A DNA stretch of 64,000 nucleotides from contig JASISA010000023.1 of the NCBI GenBank assembly GCA_031771865.1, positions 62,001-126,000 on the forward strand, written 5' to 3'. The notes beneath the pieces were generated by a model. That model had not been told where the DNA came from. It made no database searches and saw nothing but the letters and a program-made list of their open reading frames with translations. Of this stretch, positions 9,727-21,257 are shown in pieces. Numbering within the stretch: the first letter of the stretch is position 1; each line of letters starts with the position of its first letter. The position numbers and the translations under genes were made by a program. The stretch is from Nothophaeocryptopus gaeumannii (lineage: Eukaryota > Ascomycota > Dothideomycetes > Mycosphaerellales > Mycosphaerellaceae).

Positions 9727-11418
9727 TCAGGGTTCTCTGCCGAAGCGGATACCCAGCATGCTTTTAAAGCCGTGCAGAAGCGAGCGTCGAGTCTCATCTC
9801 CTACACCAGGCGCCAGGTGGGGACAGTTCCGCCAGTCGAATTCGAAGTTCGAAAAGGCTTCCACAGCATTCAGAGCCGCAGCGAAACGTATTTGCGCGTC
9901 ACGGTCGTTGATATTCTCCGGGAAAGCTGGAATTATCTTCGACGCAACGAAACACGCAGGCAGGTGGTCATTCTCATCGAGCGTCGTGCAGTGCATGCAC
10001 ACTTTCTGCTGCTGAGGAGCATGATCTGCTGTCACGGGCTCGAGTTGCTGCACCCCATCGACAGTCTCTCCAGCATTAGCGGGGCGATCCTGGATTGGGA
10101 GCGGCGCGCTCTCTGGGGGAGCAGATCCTGGAACAGGTTCGGAGGCGCCTCCAGCAGCAGGGTCAGCGAACAGCCGGTATTCACACTCAGCAGTATGTTC
10201 GTTACCTGACCTCTGGCAGTACATGCACAGGAACAGGTCTCCGAGAGCACGATTGTTTGCGACCTGCTCGAAATGATCGATCGGCTGTGGAGCACGACCT
10301 GCGGCGTCTCCAGCATGGACGACCGGATTAAAGGCCGCGAAGTCGTGGTCAGCACCGTGGTGCAGCGGATTCGGCTGAGAATGAGCATCGTTCACAGCAG
10401 ACAAGTCCTCATCTGGGCTACCTCCAACAAGGCCAGGCCAGTCGAAGGCCGGAAAGTTCTGGTCGCCAGCGTAGAGCTCCGAATCTAGCTGGAGATCACC
10501 AGCAAAGGGATCGAAATCAACCCCAGACGGCATCGCACCCGATCCAGGAAATTGGCCGAAATTCGAGATCGGGAATTCGAATCCAGAAGTCGGGTCATTC
10601 TGGGACTGCTGGGAATATCCAGGAAAGGAAGCGCCAATCGTCCCGGCTGGCAGCATGGCCGCTCCAAAATTTTCGCCGAGATTCGACGCCTGGCAGTCGT
10701 ATCCGGCAGTAGGGTACTGCAAAGGTGGCTGGAGATACCCAACAGGTGCAGGGGGCAATGCTCCGGCAACGTTGCCTTGAGAGAAGCCCAAGGGATGCTG
10801 CATAAGAGCAGAGGTGTTCGGCGGCTGCTGAGGAAGCTGCATTGGAGCAGCGGGAGCTGGTCCAGCGTTCATGGCCGTATTCGCCGGGGTGGAGGTGCCT
10901 TGATCACGCAGGCGGTCGGCGGCGGCGGATTTGGCAGACATTTTCTTGGACGGAGTGATCCATTCCCCCATATTAGCTGCTCTTCGGGCTTCGTCGAGCC
11001 TGCGCAAGCAGATGTCTCGCAACTTTTCAGTATCTTCACGAGCATTTTCAGACACACCAGCGGCTATGTAGTCCCTTTCCATTTGAACAAAGTCTATGCT
11101 CTGTGGAGGCAGTTGCGCCGCTCGGTCCATCGCAGTTCGACCGAGACGCCCGTCGTGCTTGAAGCCCACAATAGATTGCATGGTCCGATCCACTCTCTGA
11201 CTATACCTTTTCACGTCAAGACGTGAGGTGGTAGTAGTGACCTTCCTGTTTCCCGCGTAACGACGGACTGACTTGTCTCCAACCGCTGCCGGTTGCGTGG
11301 GCACCAGCGGAGCCTGTTGAAGCGGCGGACGTGCAGAGTTCGCACGTGGGTTGGAAGCCGAATTCATCGGCGCATTGCCTTGAGGTGCGTTGGCACCCTG
11401 CTGCTGCTGTGAACTCAT
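9727..11418 (-). CDS. Disordered protein with two CCHC-like metal sites, unknown function
   Basis: A single open frame of 563 codons with no recognised family. Residues 1-60 are Gln/Asn/Pro-rich. Residues 60-170 are more ordered and basic (KRYSQRVDRTMQSIVGFK, DKLRD-like helices). Residues 170-380 are low-complexity, rich in Pro, Gly, Gln, Asp and Phe. Two similar clusters follow: CMYCQRSGNEHTAEC (CX2CX6HX3C) and, about 80 residues later, CMHCTTLDENDHLPAC (CX2CX7HX3C). The spacing differs from a classic zinc knuckle (CX2CX4HX4C). The last 80 residues look globular. The long low-complexity region and paired metal sites suggest a nuclear or RNA-associated scaffold, but this is inference. No intron is needed. 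The start is the first ATG, placed before the Gln-rich segment. Confidence 0.6.
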   Translation of the reverse strand: MSSQQQQGANAPQGNAPMNSASNPRANSARPPLQQAPLVPTQPAAVGDKSVRRYAGNRKVTTTTSRLDVKRYSQRVDRTMQSIVGFKHDGRLGRTAMDRAAQLPPQSIDFVQMERDYIAAGVSENAREDTEKLRDICLRRLDEARRAANMGEWITPSKKMSAKSAAADRLRDQGTSTPANTAMNAGPAPAAPMQLPQQPPNTSALMQHPLGFSQGNVAGALPPAPVGYLQPPLQYPTAGYDCQASNLGENFGAAMLPAGTIGASFPGYSQQSQNDPTSGFEFPISNFGQFPGSGAMPSGVDFDPFAGDLQLDSELYAGDQNFPAFDWPGLVGGSPDEDLSAVNDAHSQPNPLHHGADHDFAAFNPVVHAGDAAGRAPQPIDHFEQVANNRALGDLFLCMYCQRSGNEHTAECEYRLFADPAAGGASEPVPGSAPPESAPLPIQDRPANAGETVDGVQQLEPVTADHAPQQQKVCMHCTTLDENDHLPACFVASKIIPAFPENINDRDAQIRFAAALNAVEAFSNFEFDWRNCPHLAPGVGDETRRSLLHGFKSMLGIRFGREP

Positions 11419-14400
11419 CTCGAGATTTCAATCGAATTTGGGACGTCCGGATTGGCTGTCAAGATCAGGGTAAGCGGTAGCCGCGTGGAGATGGCCACTA
11501 CTGTCGTCTCGCAGGTGAAAGGTCCTCGTGAGTCCTGGGAGTTCCCTACTGGATGCTCGGTGGAGAGCAGACCCTGTGAGATGAACCGGCTTGAGGGCTG
11601 ATTTCGTCTCGAAGCTGAAGTCGTCTGGACAGCAGTCGGAAGTCGCGATGAGTTCCTGGGTTGCTACCCGAATTTAGGAAATTCGAGATGGTAGAGGTTG
11701 CTGATTTCGGTGTGGGGTGCTAGAGTAGCGGTGGTTGAGTTGGCTTCAGAAGGCTGAGTACTTCTGTTACAGTTGAGTGGTAGTGGTGAGGTTGGCTTGA
11801 CAAGAGGTGGTGACTCTGATGCAGCTGAAACAATTACCTGATTGGGGTAAGAGAAAAAACCTTGGTATGAGCAGGATCAAGCGAGATATATGAAGGGGAC
11901 GGCCGGGAGACGCAGAGCTCTCCGTTGAGGGAAGTCCTCACATTACCAGCTGCTGCGCCTGCAAAGTAGCGACGTAGTCAGAGGTGGTAAGATGGCATGC
12001 GTCGCGCGCACGAAGCCAAAATTGGATTGTCCCCAGGCGAGAACCACAATATCTCTCGACGGCCGTTTCGCTCCAGCTTGAATTTTGACGGCAAAGATAT
12101 TGGTATGAGAAGATCGGCATCGTCGAGACGAACGAGCGAATATCAATGGGGTGTTGAAAGTTCGCCGGACACATCGTCTTCGTCGACGGGAAGGAGCAGA
12201 ATGGCAATTTCGACCTGAGCGGTCATCATGCCAAGACGATACCGAGCAAGAATTCGACATCTTCGAAGCAGGTGGTATCCAATACGCAATTCGTCTTACG
12301 AGCAAAGCTCACAAGGGCCTGGAGCGTTCTTTTCTCACATGTCGCCTTCTTCGAGGACTGTCGAGGACATATCCTCTTTCTTCGCATCGGCGGCTATATT
12401 GGAAGGAGGCGAGCAGTCTCTCTATCACGAAAGAAAGTTGAGCGTGTTGTGGCCGTTGAGTTCTAGAAGAGCATGTAAGTGGCATTCGATACTTCCACCG
12501 GAGTCGTCGCCGACGTCGTTGGGAAGGAATTAAGCACCATCAGATTCGGCCAAACGTACTGAAGTGGGTCTTGTACCTGCGTGATGCAGGGTCCAAATAA
12601 GCTTTCCCAAAATATGGGGCACCGTACCAGCTTGTTGGGCCATCCCATGTGCATGGTAGCTGCTCTGAAACGCTGTTCAGAGGTTCATACTGAAGTGCCG
12701 GGCATATGTGACATATTGGTATGAGATGAAAGAGCGTGACGGGGCGATGCTCCTCCAATTTGAATCGTTCTCGCCGGCCTGTGCCTGCGTGAGTTATGAG
12801 CTTTCGGAAATCAGCGATGTCAATGATCAGCCGGAGCCAGATTCACAACATGTCCTCTGCTCATCCACGGTTGCCGCAGCAGCAGCTTCATCACGAGCTC
12901 CCAGCACCAAACTACCAATACACGAATATGTATGGGTCGAGAGTAATCGTGGTGACTCAATAGCAGCATGAAAGAGAAAGACAGCATCGATGCCGTGCCA
13001 GCTGGAGGGTAGGAGCGAAGGACAGTTGCTTGGCAAGGTGATCGACGGCACAGCCGATGGCAACAGCAGCACATATCAACACGCTAGCACAGGTCCTTGT
13101 CGAGTCAGGCAGATCGCCTCATGAGATGAACAATTCATGGGGTTGTCCATCCGCGCCCCCTCATCACCGCTTCTTGGCCTTGGTGTAATCATAGCCAGAT
13201 GTTTCCGTCCCCAAATCGGGTGATTGTATCCCGCGGAAAGTACAGGACTGGCTCTGCATCGGCAAGAGCGCAACACTCAGCTTCGCCGTGAACAAGGCTT
13301 CGCTTGATCCGAACATGCGGCGAGCGCATTTGCTGTGGCATTGACGGATACATTTAGACCGTGTACATGCTCAAGCGCTGGAGACATTGACCGATCCGAG
13401 CAGCCACGAGCCTTGCGGAGTGTCTCCAGGCCGATCCACGGCCGATCAATGGCAAGACATCGCCCATCGAACAGAGGCAAAGACCTGCAACGGTATTACA
13501 CCACTCAGGTATGGATGTTCGCCCGGTTGGCTTCGTCAAGATTCTTTTGCGACATCTGTCGCTATCGACTGCGGAAGATGACCGAGATCCGGCATCTGTT
13601 GTCTCACTGGATGTGTCGCAGCACGTGCTTTTGGAAGCTTGAGCTTGCCAATTCAGACTCTGCCCTCATACGCGCAATGCCCAGAGCTTCACTCTTGATC
13701 TTTGTTCAATCTCATCATCTGCTTTGGCCTCGCCATCGCTCCCGAGCACCGGACAAATCTGATATGTTGCATCGATGTCGGTACGCATCCCGCACGATGC
13801 ATCGACCCCACGCACAAGATGCCGAATACGATCGCACTAAGTCCCTCTACCGCGTGCCCCGCCACCCACAGCGTCAAGTCATGGCTGGGCAGCAAGACAA
13901 TCTCATGGTTGCAAGAGTACAGGCATGAGACAATTATAGGCGGAAGAATCCGGCAGAAAGCCCAGCCTGGCCTTGAATACTCGGAGCGACCTTGCGATGT
14001 GGCGCATGCAACCTGCTGTAGGCGCTACAGATACCCAGGTGAGTTACCTACAAGCAACTACCGAGCGTGCATTTGCGCTCCCTACGAGACAGGCATAAGA
14101 CTTCCGCACGAAACCCCGAGCATCATTGCCAAGGTGACGGCTTAAAACGACGACCTGTCCTCGCGGAGCGCCTGTCATAGAACCAGAGTCGACGGTCTGC
14201 GAACACCAGAAAGACTGTCGAGAAGCGACTCTATTGGTATATGGATGGCGAGTCCAGAAGGCTGCCAAACCGGGATTTTGGCCAGCGCTGGAAACTTGTA
14301 ACCCATCAGCATCGAGGCAGCTCGTCGGTGTGACCATTGGACTCGTCTTCATGGCTGCGTATGAGCTCGTCGACCAGGTCTGCCGTTCCTCGACATCGAG

Positions 14401-15038
14401 ATCGCCGGGGGACCTGCCATCCGCCGCCACCTGATACCTCCCACAAGGCCTCTCGATCCGGAATCGTACCCAGAGTTGGTCGTGGTCCTCAGGCCTGTTT
14501 CTGTCCCGATTAGGAAGGATTGAGGACATGCAGAGCGCGCAGTCCGGGCACAGTCTCCGTCCAGTATTCGATGCCGGCCATCCAGACAGATCGCAAGCTG
14601 CACGCCGCCGTCACTCTCCATGCACTGGACAGAGATGCGCCTTGATGAAACGCGCCGACAACAGTGTGTGGTCGAATTTGGGCCTGCACGTGATCTGCAC
14701 GGTCAAGTTCAAAGTCAAGCATTGGCGGCAGGTGGCGGCAGCGGGCCGCCGTTTCCCTGCAAACGTGCACTGGCTGCAGCTGCCTCGACCTCAGATGAAG
14801 CATCCACATCGACTTGCTCTCATCAACCTCATGTTTTCTTCCATATTGAGCGAAAGACCTCATACCTTGAAGAATAGGAACAGCGTTCGAGGATATATTC
14901 CGCTGTCTGCGCCATCGATTCTGGTACTTCAGCCGCCTCTTGTGATCGACCTTCTTCCTCCTCTTCCTTCACCACCTCGAGCGCGGCCAAACTCCAGTCC
15001 CGCCTGATGCTGGCCGTTCAGCGCAGACTACCGGCACC
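11419..15038. other. 3.6-kb stretch without a supported gene
   Basis: 11419-11940 is probably the upstream region of the minus-strand gene ending at 11418. 11.9-15.0 kb has many short overlapping frames on both strands (longest about 197 codons at 13335-13928) with shadow-like, Arg/His/Ser-rich composition and no motif. Multi-exon genes without recognisable domains could be missed here. Confidence 0.35.
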
Positions 15039-16701
15039 ATGAGTGTCATTCTTTGCACAGGTATGCTTCTTCCGCTGCTCTTCACTTCATCCTCAGACTG
15101 CCGCTGACAAGTTCCAGCGGGTTACGATCACACAATCAGGTGGGTATTGTCGCAAGCGTTCTTCAACTCCCCGAGAATTTCATCACGTCGGCGGTGAGGA
15201 TACTCGTGAGGACATTAGAGGCCTGTCCTACTACTCATCCAGCATTGTTATTCGGAACCGCGGCTCGACTTCTCTCCCACGCCCCTGTTGCGCGCGTTGT
15301 GCTCCATACAAGCCAGTTGCGTCGCGTCGCATAGTCCACCTCCTGAAGCTACTGGAACTCTGGATGTCCAGCGATGGCCTCGAAAGAATCACCGGTACAA
15401 GAAGCGTTGCACCTCTGTTGCTACTTTTCGCCCTTTTGCTGTGAGACCAGAGAATCGAAGCTCCTTTCACACGGCATGTCCAACACTCACTGTATCACCT
15501 GGTCACTAGAGGAAAATCTGGTTTCGCCGTCGCCATAGATACCCCCGCTTGATTTACCACGCACAGCATTTTGATTTGAGAACGGACCGGCTCGTCACAG
15601 TTCCATGGCTCTGATTTGACACTTCTATCGACTCGGAATCATAGAGTACACCTACTAATTCTTGTTGCTTTACAGATTTTGGGAGGCTCTGAGCGGAATA
15701 TGCTCTCGCACGATACCTCATCCTGATTCACAAGTCAATCGATTATGCATCTCGCCTGACAAGCGATTCCTAGCTGCCGCCGGGCACCACACTGTCAAAC
15801 TATACGATATCAAGTCAACGAACCCGGCCGCTGTCCTCACCTTCGAGGGTCATACAGGCAACATCACCGGGGTTGCTTTTCACTGCGAGGGGAAATGGAT
15901 GGTCACAAGCTCTGAGGATGGTGCGCTGATAAATGTACTTCTCCATTTGTCGAAAGTCGATTGCTGACTAGCTCTGCAGGCACCGTGAAAATCTGGGATA
16001 CTCGTAGTGGACACATTCAGCGAAACTATTCTCACGGCGTCCCAGTCAACGATGTCGTTATTCATCCCAACCAGGGAGAACTCATCTCCTGCGACCGGGG
16101 CGGGAATGTTCGAATCTGGGATCTTGGAGAGAACAAGTGCAGCCACCAACTCGTTCCTGAAGAAGACAAGAGCGTCGCTTCAGTGACTGTTGCGACAGAC
16201 GGATCGCTGCTCTGTGCTGCTGTTAGCTCCAGTGTGAACGGCGCAGTCTTCGTCTGGCGCCTCATCACAGTTCGAGATGTCACCAGCCTCGTGCCTGTGA
16301 CCAAGTTCAAGGCCCACGGAACTTACATCACCCGCGTCTTACTCTCACCCGATGTTCGAAAACTCGCGACTTGCTCCGCCGACCACACCGCAAGGATTTG
16401 GACTGTCGATCTCGATGTCGCTGACAAGCAGAGCGAACAAAGCGAGAATGGCGCTCTCACTCGGCAAGATTCTGGAGACGACGACTCAGGCGCATTTCCT
16501 CTCGAAAATGAGCTCGACGGGCACCAGCGCTGGGTCTGGGACTGCGCTTTCTCAGCAGATAGCGCCTATCTCGTCACCGCTTGCAGCGATCATTACGCCA
16601 GACTGTGGGAACTTGCAAGCAAGACCATCATCCGGCAGTACAACGGGCACCACCGCGGTGCTGTGTGCGTCGCACTGAACGACTACTCCGAGACGAGATG
16701 A
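15039..16701 (+). CDS. LST8: LST8-type WD40 subunit of TOR complexes
   Basis: Exons 15039-15060, 15118-15139, 15676-15920 and 15980-16701 give a 336-residue protein beginning MSVILCTAGYDHTIRFWEA. It forms a seven-bladed WD40 propeller; repeat ends are visible as TIRFWE, TVKLYD, TVKIWD, NVRIWD, TARIWT and YARLWE. LST8 binds and stabilises the kinase domain of TOR in TORC1 and TORC2. The length and the C-terminal phrase RQYNGHHRGAVCVALNDYSE match fungal LST8. The two 22-nt exons are unusual but give perfect frame and family match. Introns are 57, 536 and 59 nt; the 536-nt one has a CTACTAAT branch site shortly before its acceptor. Assignment is by recalled family sequence. Confidence 0.93.
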
Positions 16702-19101
16702 TGGGAGACCTCAGTTTCAGCATCCACATTCAGGGAGAAGCGAGGTTGGAGTTGTGGCGCGTTGACTTCCCGGCTCCCGCGGAGGCTTGGCGTTCAGAAA
16801 GTCGGTATACCACATTACGCTAAGGGATGTACTCGGCGTTGACAGGGGTCAAGATTCGCTACCACACACTGGCAAGGTGTGTGCTATCAGCATGATGAGG
16901 CGCCCAGCGGTGCTTCTGTTGTCATGCGACATCGAGGCCAGTTCCACCAGCATTACAGGCGTCTTATGGTCACGCGATCGCGATGACTTTCAGCAGGAGC
17001 CACAGCCTTTCAGCTGCGAAACGACGGGTGCGGTATCTATGTTGCATCTTCTGTAACGAGTTAATGAGTATCAGCATACCAGATCATCGAGCGTCTCGAG
17101 TTGCTCGCCTGCTTGCTAATTTTTCCAGCCGCAGCGGTCACATCTGCTTCCAGATCAGTCGAGACCTCAGGAGTTGTGGCACTTTCGTCTTACCGCTCGT
17201 AAAATGCATTACAAGTCGTGTCCACCGCCGTCCTGTCCCGCTATCCTAGCCAGACGAATTTTGCAGCTGCAATCTCGGTGTGGGAGCTAGACTCAGTCAT
17301 GATCATAGTCGTTGCAACGGCCATGGTCGTGTCGATCAGCTTTCGGCTTTCGAGTCATCTCTTCCAACACTTTTCGGGTTGATTGAGTAGATCCAAAAAG
17401 AAAAATGTTTCTATGCGCCGCATATAGACGCAGAGGCCATCTTGTGGGCTTTGATCGCACTTGTAGATAAAGGTGCGATTTCCAGCTTTGGTGCTAACTT
17501 TCCTTCCTTGTGGGGCCTGTCCTCAACCACGCGAGCAAAGTCATGCGCACATTTGCCACAAAGCTTTTAGCACGCTCTACTAATAATCGTCATGTTCTGC
17601 TCGACCTCGTCAGACCCAAGTACTGTGCCAAATCCGGATGGATAGACGAGACTGGAAACTGCCATGTCGACAGATAAAATTTACCATGAACTACGCGACT
17701 GCGTACTTTACGAACCGAGCAAGAAAGCCTTCAGAGCCAAATATGTCAACTTCAAGAACAGACCCGCCGCCTGAAGAAGAACTTCGGCGTAACAAGAAGA
17801 TGTGTCATGGTTTTCGCTAGGCCCATCTACGTCACTGCAGCGATAGTGGGATGAGGCCAGAGCAGAAGACGCCGAAAATGCCAGTTGCCGAAGCTGAGCA
17901 TCGGAATGAGAACCGGAAGAGTTGTAAGCCTTCATGAAGATCTTTCAGCGGCTTTCTGTGGGTGGGATCCCGGCAGCAGTACCGGATTTTCAGAAGCAGA
18001 AAATCTTCTCGCTTTGACAAGAGACTTTACGTCTTCATCTCCTGGATGCTACACAGCTTCATCAACCATCCCACCATCGATCTGCTGCTCCTAGAAAACC
18101 CATTCGAGATGTCATCAGTCGAACCAACCAAATCGTATCTACCCAACAACTGCCAGAAAACGCCGCCATCTATAGATTGCCAACGCTCCTCTGGAAAGCA
18201 TAAGTGCGGATTTTGAGAGGTTTCGCAAGGAGGTTACGAGTTGATTGCCAACGGAGAGGGATGCAGAGATGGAAATTGCGAATGAAGAGGATGGGGAAAT
18301 GAAGGCGAAGCTTTGAGATTGTGATGATTTAGGGAACGGCACACAGGTGGCAATACCGGCTATTCAAAAGGCACAAAACCTGCCCTCTTGAAAGATATCG
18401 GCATCCTTGTCTGCACCTTTAAACAGATCGCAACACCATGTCGAAGGCAAACAACCTCTACCAAAAATTTTCTTACCATGTCAGCGCCATCGACGGAGCA
18501 AACCCATCTCATCAGCAACTGCAGGTGCCACTACCTCCTCCTCCTCCTCGCCTATCCTAAACCTGCTCTCCAACTCGAACACTCCCAAACCGCAAACCCC
18601 GTCGACCAACTCGTCGACGACATGACCGCCCTCCTGATGGACTGCAAGGCGATTTTTGAAGACATAGGGTACGGCTTCAAGTGCATAAAGCTTGACATGG
18701 GCGGAATCATCGACGAGATGAGGGGCGGATCACAAGACTCTGTGAAAGGAGGTGGCGGAAGATTTCCGAAAAAGAAAAGATGGGAGAGGCGGTTGATCGA
18801 GCGGAGAGGAAGATGAAGGAGTGGTGCGAGGCGGAGGGAGAAGGGGATGTGGATGGGGGGATGAGGCAGAAGAGAGCGGGGAGGAGGAGGAAGTGAGGGC
18901 GAAGCTCTGAGATAGCTGACGTCGCGGTGGATGTGAGTAAGAAGGATTGTAGAGCAGCAAAAATTAGTATCATTCGATTCTGTCGTGTGAGGTTCTACGT
19001 CTATTCATTCGTCCAAGTTGGATATCATTATACAACACCTTTCGCTTTTGCTTCTCAGCGCCCTTCGTCCTATTCAGCCCATAACTTTCTATCGTATACA
19101 T
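16702..19101. other. 2.4-kb stretch, no clear gene; possible decayed duplicate
   Basis: No domain is recognised. An open frame at 18388-18816 (plus) contains a plausible helical segment (VDQLVDDMTALLMDCKAIFEDIGY), but its flanks look random. Two places, near 18230-18320 and 18790-18915, share a plus-strand ending of the type EE(D/E)...(M/V)(K/R)AKL followed by a stop. They may be remnants of a duplicated short gene. I do not support a gene model. Confidence 0.3.
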
Positions 19102-20514
19102 CTAGCAATAGCTGCCATTAACACCAGTCGCGCTCGGGATACCAGCGTCGGCAATTCTCGACCATGACCAGTAGTCCTGCAGCTTGCCTTCGCCGTCCAC
19201 AGTATCAACATTATTCAACATGTTGTAGTTCCAGAAAGCGCTTCCGGAAGCGAACTTCTGGTAGGCATACACCTGGGTGTCATACAACGTCTTGCGGTAG
19301 GCAAGAGTATTGTTATACAACGTCTGGAGACTCCACTCCCCAATAAACACCGGAAACTTCCCATCTCCCTGTCCAACGTACTTCGCCTGTCCGCACACAG
19401 CAGGAGCGACGTATTGCGAGTAAGCACCAGCCGCCGCGAAGAAATATATAAGGCTATCGATAACCATATTCGTTCCTGAAGGGAAGAAAGGCGACCAATA
19501 TTGTTCCGAGAAGAAAGCATCTTGCAACATAAGCGGGATTCTCTTGTCGACTTTGCCGATGCGAGAAAGGCAGCCGTTGATATAAGTCGTGATCCAATTG
19601 GTTCCGTTCGTGGTCAAGCCAGAGGGTGTAGCGAAACCGGCGAAGTTATCGGAAGGTTCGTTGATGGGGGCGATGGTGAAACCGTAAGTGCGGCCGGATG
19701 TGGAGATAAAAGAGAGGATGACATCGATGGCGCGGAAGGAGTAGTCTGGGTTGGTAGCGTTGAAGAACCAGGCGTCATGGCCGAAGGCTTCGCCGATTCC
19801 GAGTGTGTTTACGCCGCCGGGGAGGGAGTGCAGACCAATGATGACGTGCATGTTGTAGGTGTCGATGGCGTAGTTGGTGATAGCTCTCAAGTAAGCTTGC
19901 TGAGAGCCAGTGTAGAGGTTGCTCCCTGCCACCTTGACCCAAGCAGCGTAAGTAGTCGGGATGCGGAGGGTGTTGATGCCAAGCTTTCCCATCTTGTCAA
20001 TGTCGGCCTTGGTGACGAAATTGGAATATCGCTGGTCGAGAGCCGGACCACACTTGGAGAATCCGACAGCACCGCACCAGCTCCATTCGTCAATGTAGGA
20101 AGAGCCAACGTTGGCGGACCACCAGTCGAGATCGTAATTCTGCTCTTGCTCGAGCCAGGCGCCGAGATTGACGCCATTGGCTTTGTAGGTTGTCCAGTTG
20201 ACGAAATTCTTCTGTCGCTTAGGCCAGGTGATGGAGTGTGAAATCTTGTTTGCGAATGAGGCCAGCTCGTTGAAGGTGAACTGGGAGCAGCTGAAGATGC
20301 TTCCGTGCTGAGCTGCATCGGTGCGGAGTGTGACGCCGAGCTTGGCCACTGCAGCTGCTAGAGCGTTGGCTGAAGAGACCTCGGTGGTGACGGTGGTGAT
20401 CACATTGTCGACTGCGCTCGAGATGGAGGCAATCAGGTCGCCAAACAAGCTTGGGACTGGAGCAGCTTGAGTGGAGGCTGCAAGCCCAAGGACGACTGGA
20501 GCTGTGAAACGCAT
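19102..20514 (-). CDS. Secreted GH5 beta-glucanase (exo-1,3-beta-glucanase-like)
   Basis: 470 residues, no intron. The chosen start is the ATG at 20514, because MRFTAPVVLGLAASTQAAPVPS is a good secretion signal with an AxA site near residue 18; the frame stays open upstream to an ATG at 20580 but that adds a non-signal leader. The mature protein has GH5 features: GVNLGAW near 114-120, a substrate-side LHSLPGG near 229-234, the acid/base Glu in PINEP (about 286), and the nucleophile Glu in FIGEWS (about 393). These resemble fungal exo-1,3-beta-glucanases that trim cell-wall glucan. N-glycosylation sequons (NWT, NAT, NGT, NGS) fit an extracellular enzyme. The gene ends with TAG. Substrate is inferred from family. 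Confidence 0.88.
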   Translation of the reverse strand: MRFTAPVVLGLAASTQAAPVPSLFGDLIASISSAVDNVITTVTTEVSSANALAAAVAKLGVTLRTDAAQHGSIFSCSQFTFNELASFANKISHSITWPKRQKNFVNWTTYKANGVNLGAWLEQEQNYDLDWWSANVGSSYIDEWSWCGAVGFSKCGPALDQRYSNFVTKADIDKMGKLGINTLRIPTTYAAWVKVAGSNLYTGSQQAYLRAITNYAIDTYNMHVIIGLHSLPGGVNTLGIGEAFGHDAWFFNATNPDYSFRAIDVILSFISTSGRTYGFTIAPINEPSDNFAGFATPSGLTTNGTNWITTYINGCLSRIGKVDKRIPLMLQDAFFSEQYWSPFFPSGTNMVIDSLIYFFAAAGAYSQYVAPAVCGQAKYVGQGDGKFPVFIGEWSLQTLYNNTLAYRKTLYDTQVYAYQKFASGSAFWNYNMLNNVDTVDGEGKLQDYWSWSRIADAGIPSATGVNGSYC

Positions 20515-21257
20515 GATGAGTTCTGCGTGTGTATGAAGCGAATGCGTAGTGAGCGAATGACTAGTGGTAGGATAGAGCATGCAGGTTGGTCATATCATAC
20601 TTATACAACTCACCGCTGAAGCTTTCGTGCAAATGCCTTCAATTGTTGCCGGGCATGGATATCGATGTCGAAGCCATAGATGCAACTCGAATCTGTCGGA
20701 ACACACCCACATCCTAACAAGCGTCTCTATAGTCTAAGCCATTAGTGAAGTCGACTCTGCCCCGAAAGGGATGGTGTTGCTCGTGTCACGCTTCTCAAGC
20801 CCAGATTGAGGTCCTCTGCCGGATTCTCCGACGAGCCCTAACCGCCAGAGAATCTCAAGTCTAGCCTCGCGCCTCAAAACGTGCCCCTGGCGGGTGGCGT
20901 TTTCTTGCGCCGTTCGGTTGCGGACCACCAGAATGGTTCTCATGATGCAAAGATGCCAGCCGAGACCTGAAACAGATAGTCGTAGTCTGATACAAGGTCA
21001 GGCTTGTCACAATAGGGTCGAAGAATTTGCAGCCGCCACGCCTTCGGGCGAGGACGTGACTTCGTCGGATCTGAATCTTGCATGTTAGCCTTCAGATGCC
21101 GATAGTAGCACTCGAGATTGGTCCGTGAGATCTTTGGAATGCACATGGTGACAGATTCGAAGTGGGTCTGAGATGTAAGTCAACAGCTTCTCACCAGTCG
21201 TATTCTTCGTTACTTAGTAGTGCCCTGAGTAGGCCAGCTGATCGTGCCGGTAGCATA
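20515..21257. other. Intergenic region between the GH5 and RUD3 genes
   Basis: Upstream region of the minus-strand GH5 gene and 3' flank of RUD3. No conserved frame or repeat seen. Confidence 0.4.

Noticed and set aside
13335..13928. 197-codon frame in the 11-15 kb gap
   Set aside because: No motif, competing frames on both strands, Arg/His/Ser-rich composition; not enough to support a gene.
19501..20241. 246-codon plus-strand frame, Gly/Val/Asp-rich
   Set aside because: It is the antisense of the GH5 gene, with composition set by the codon bias of that gene.
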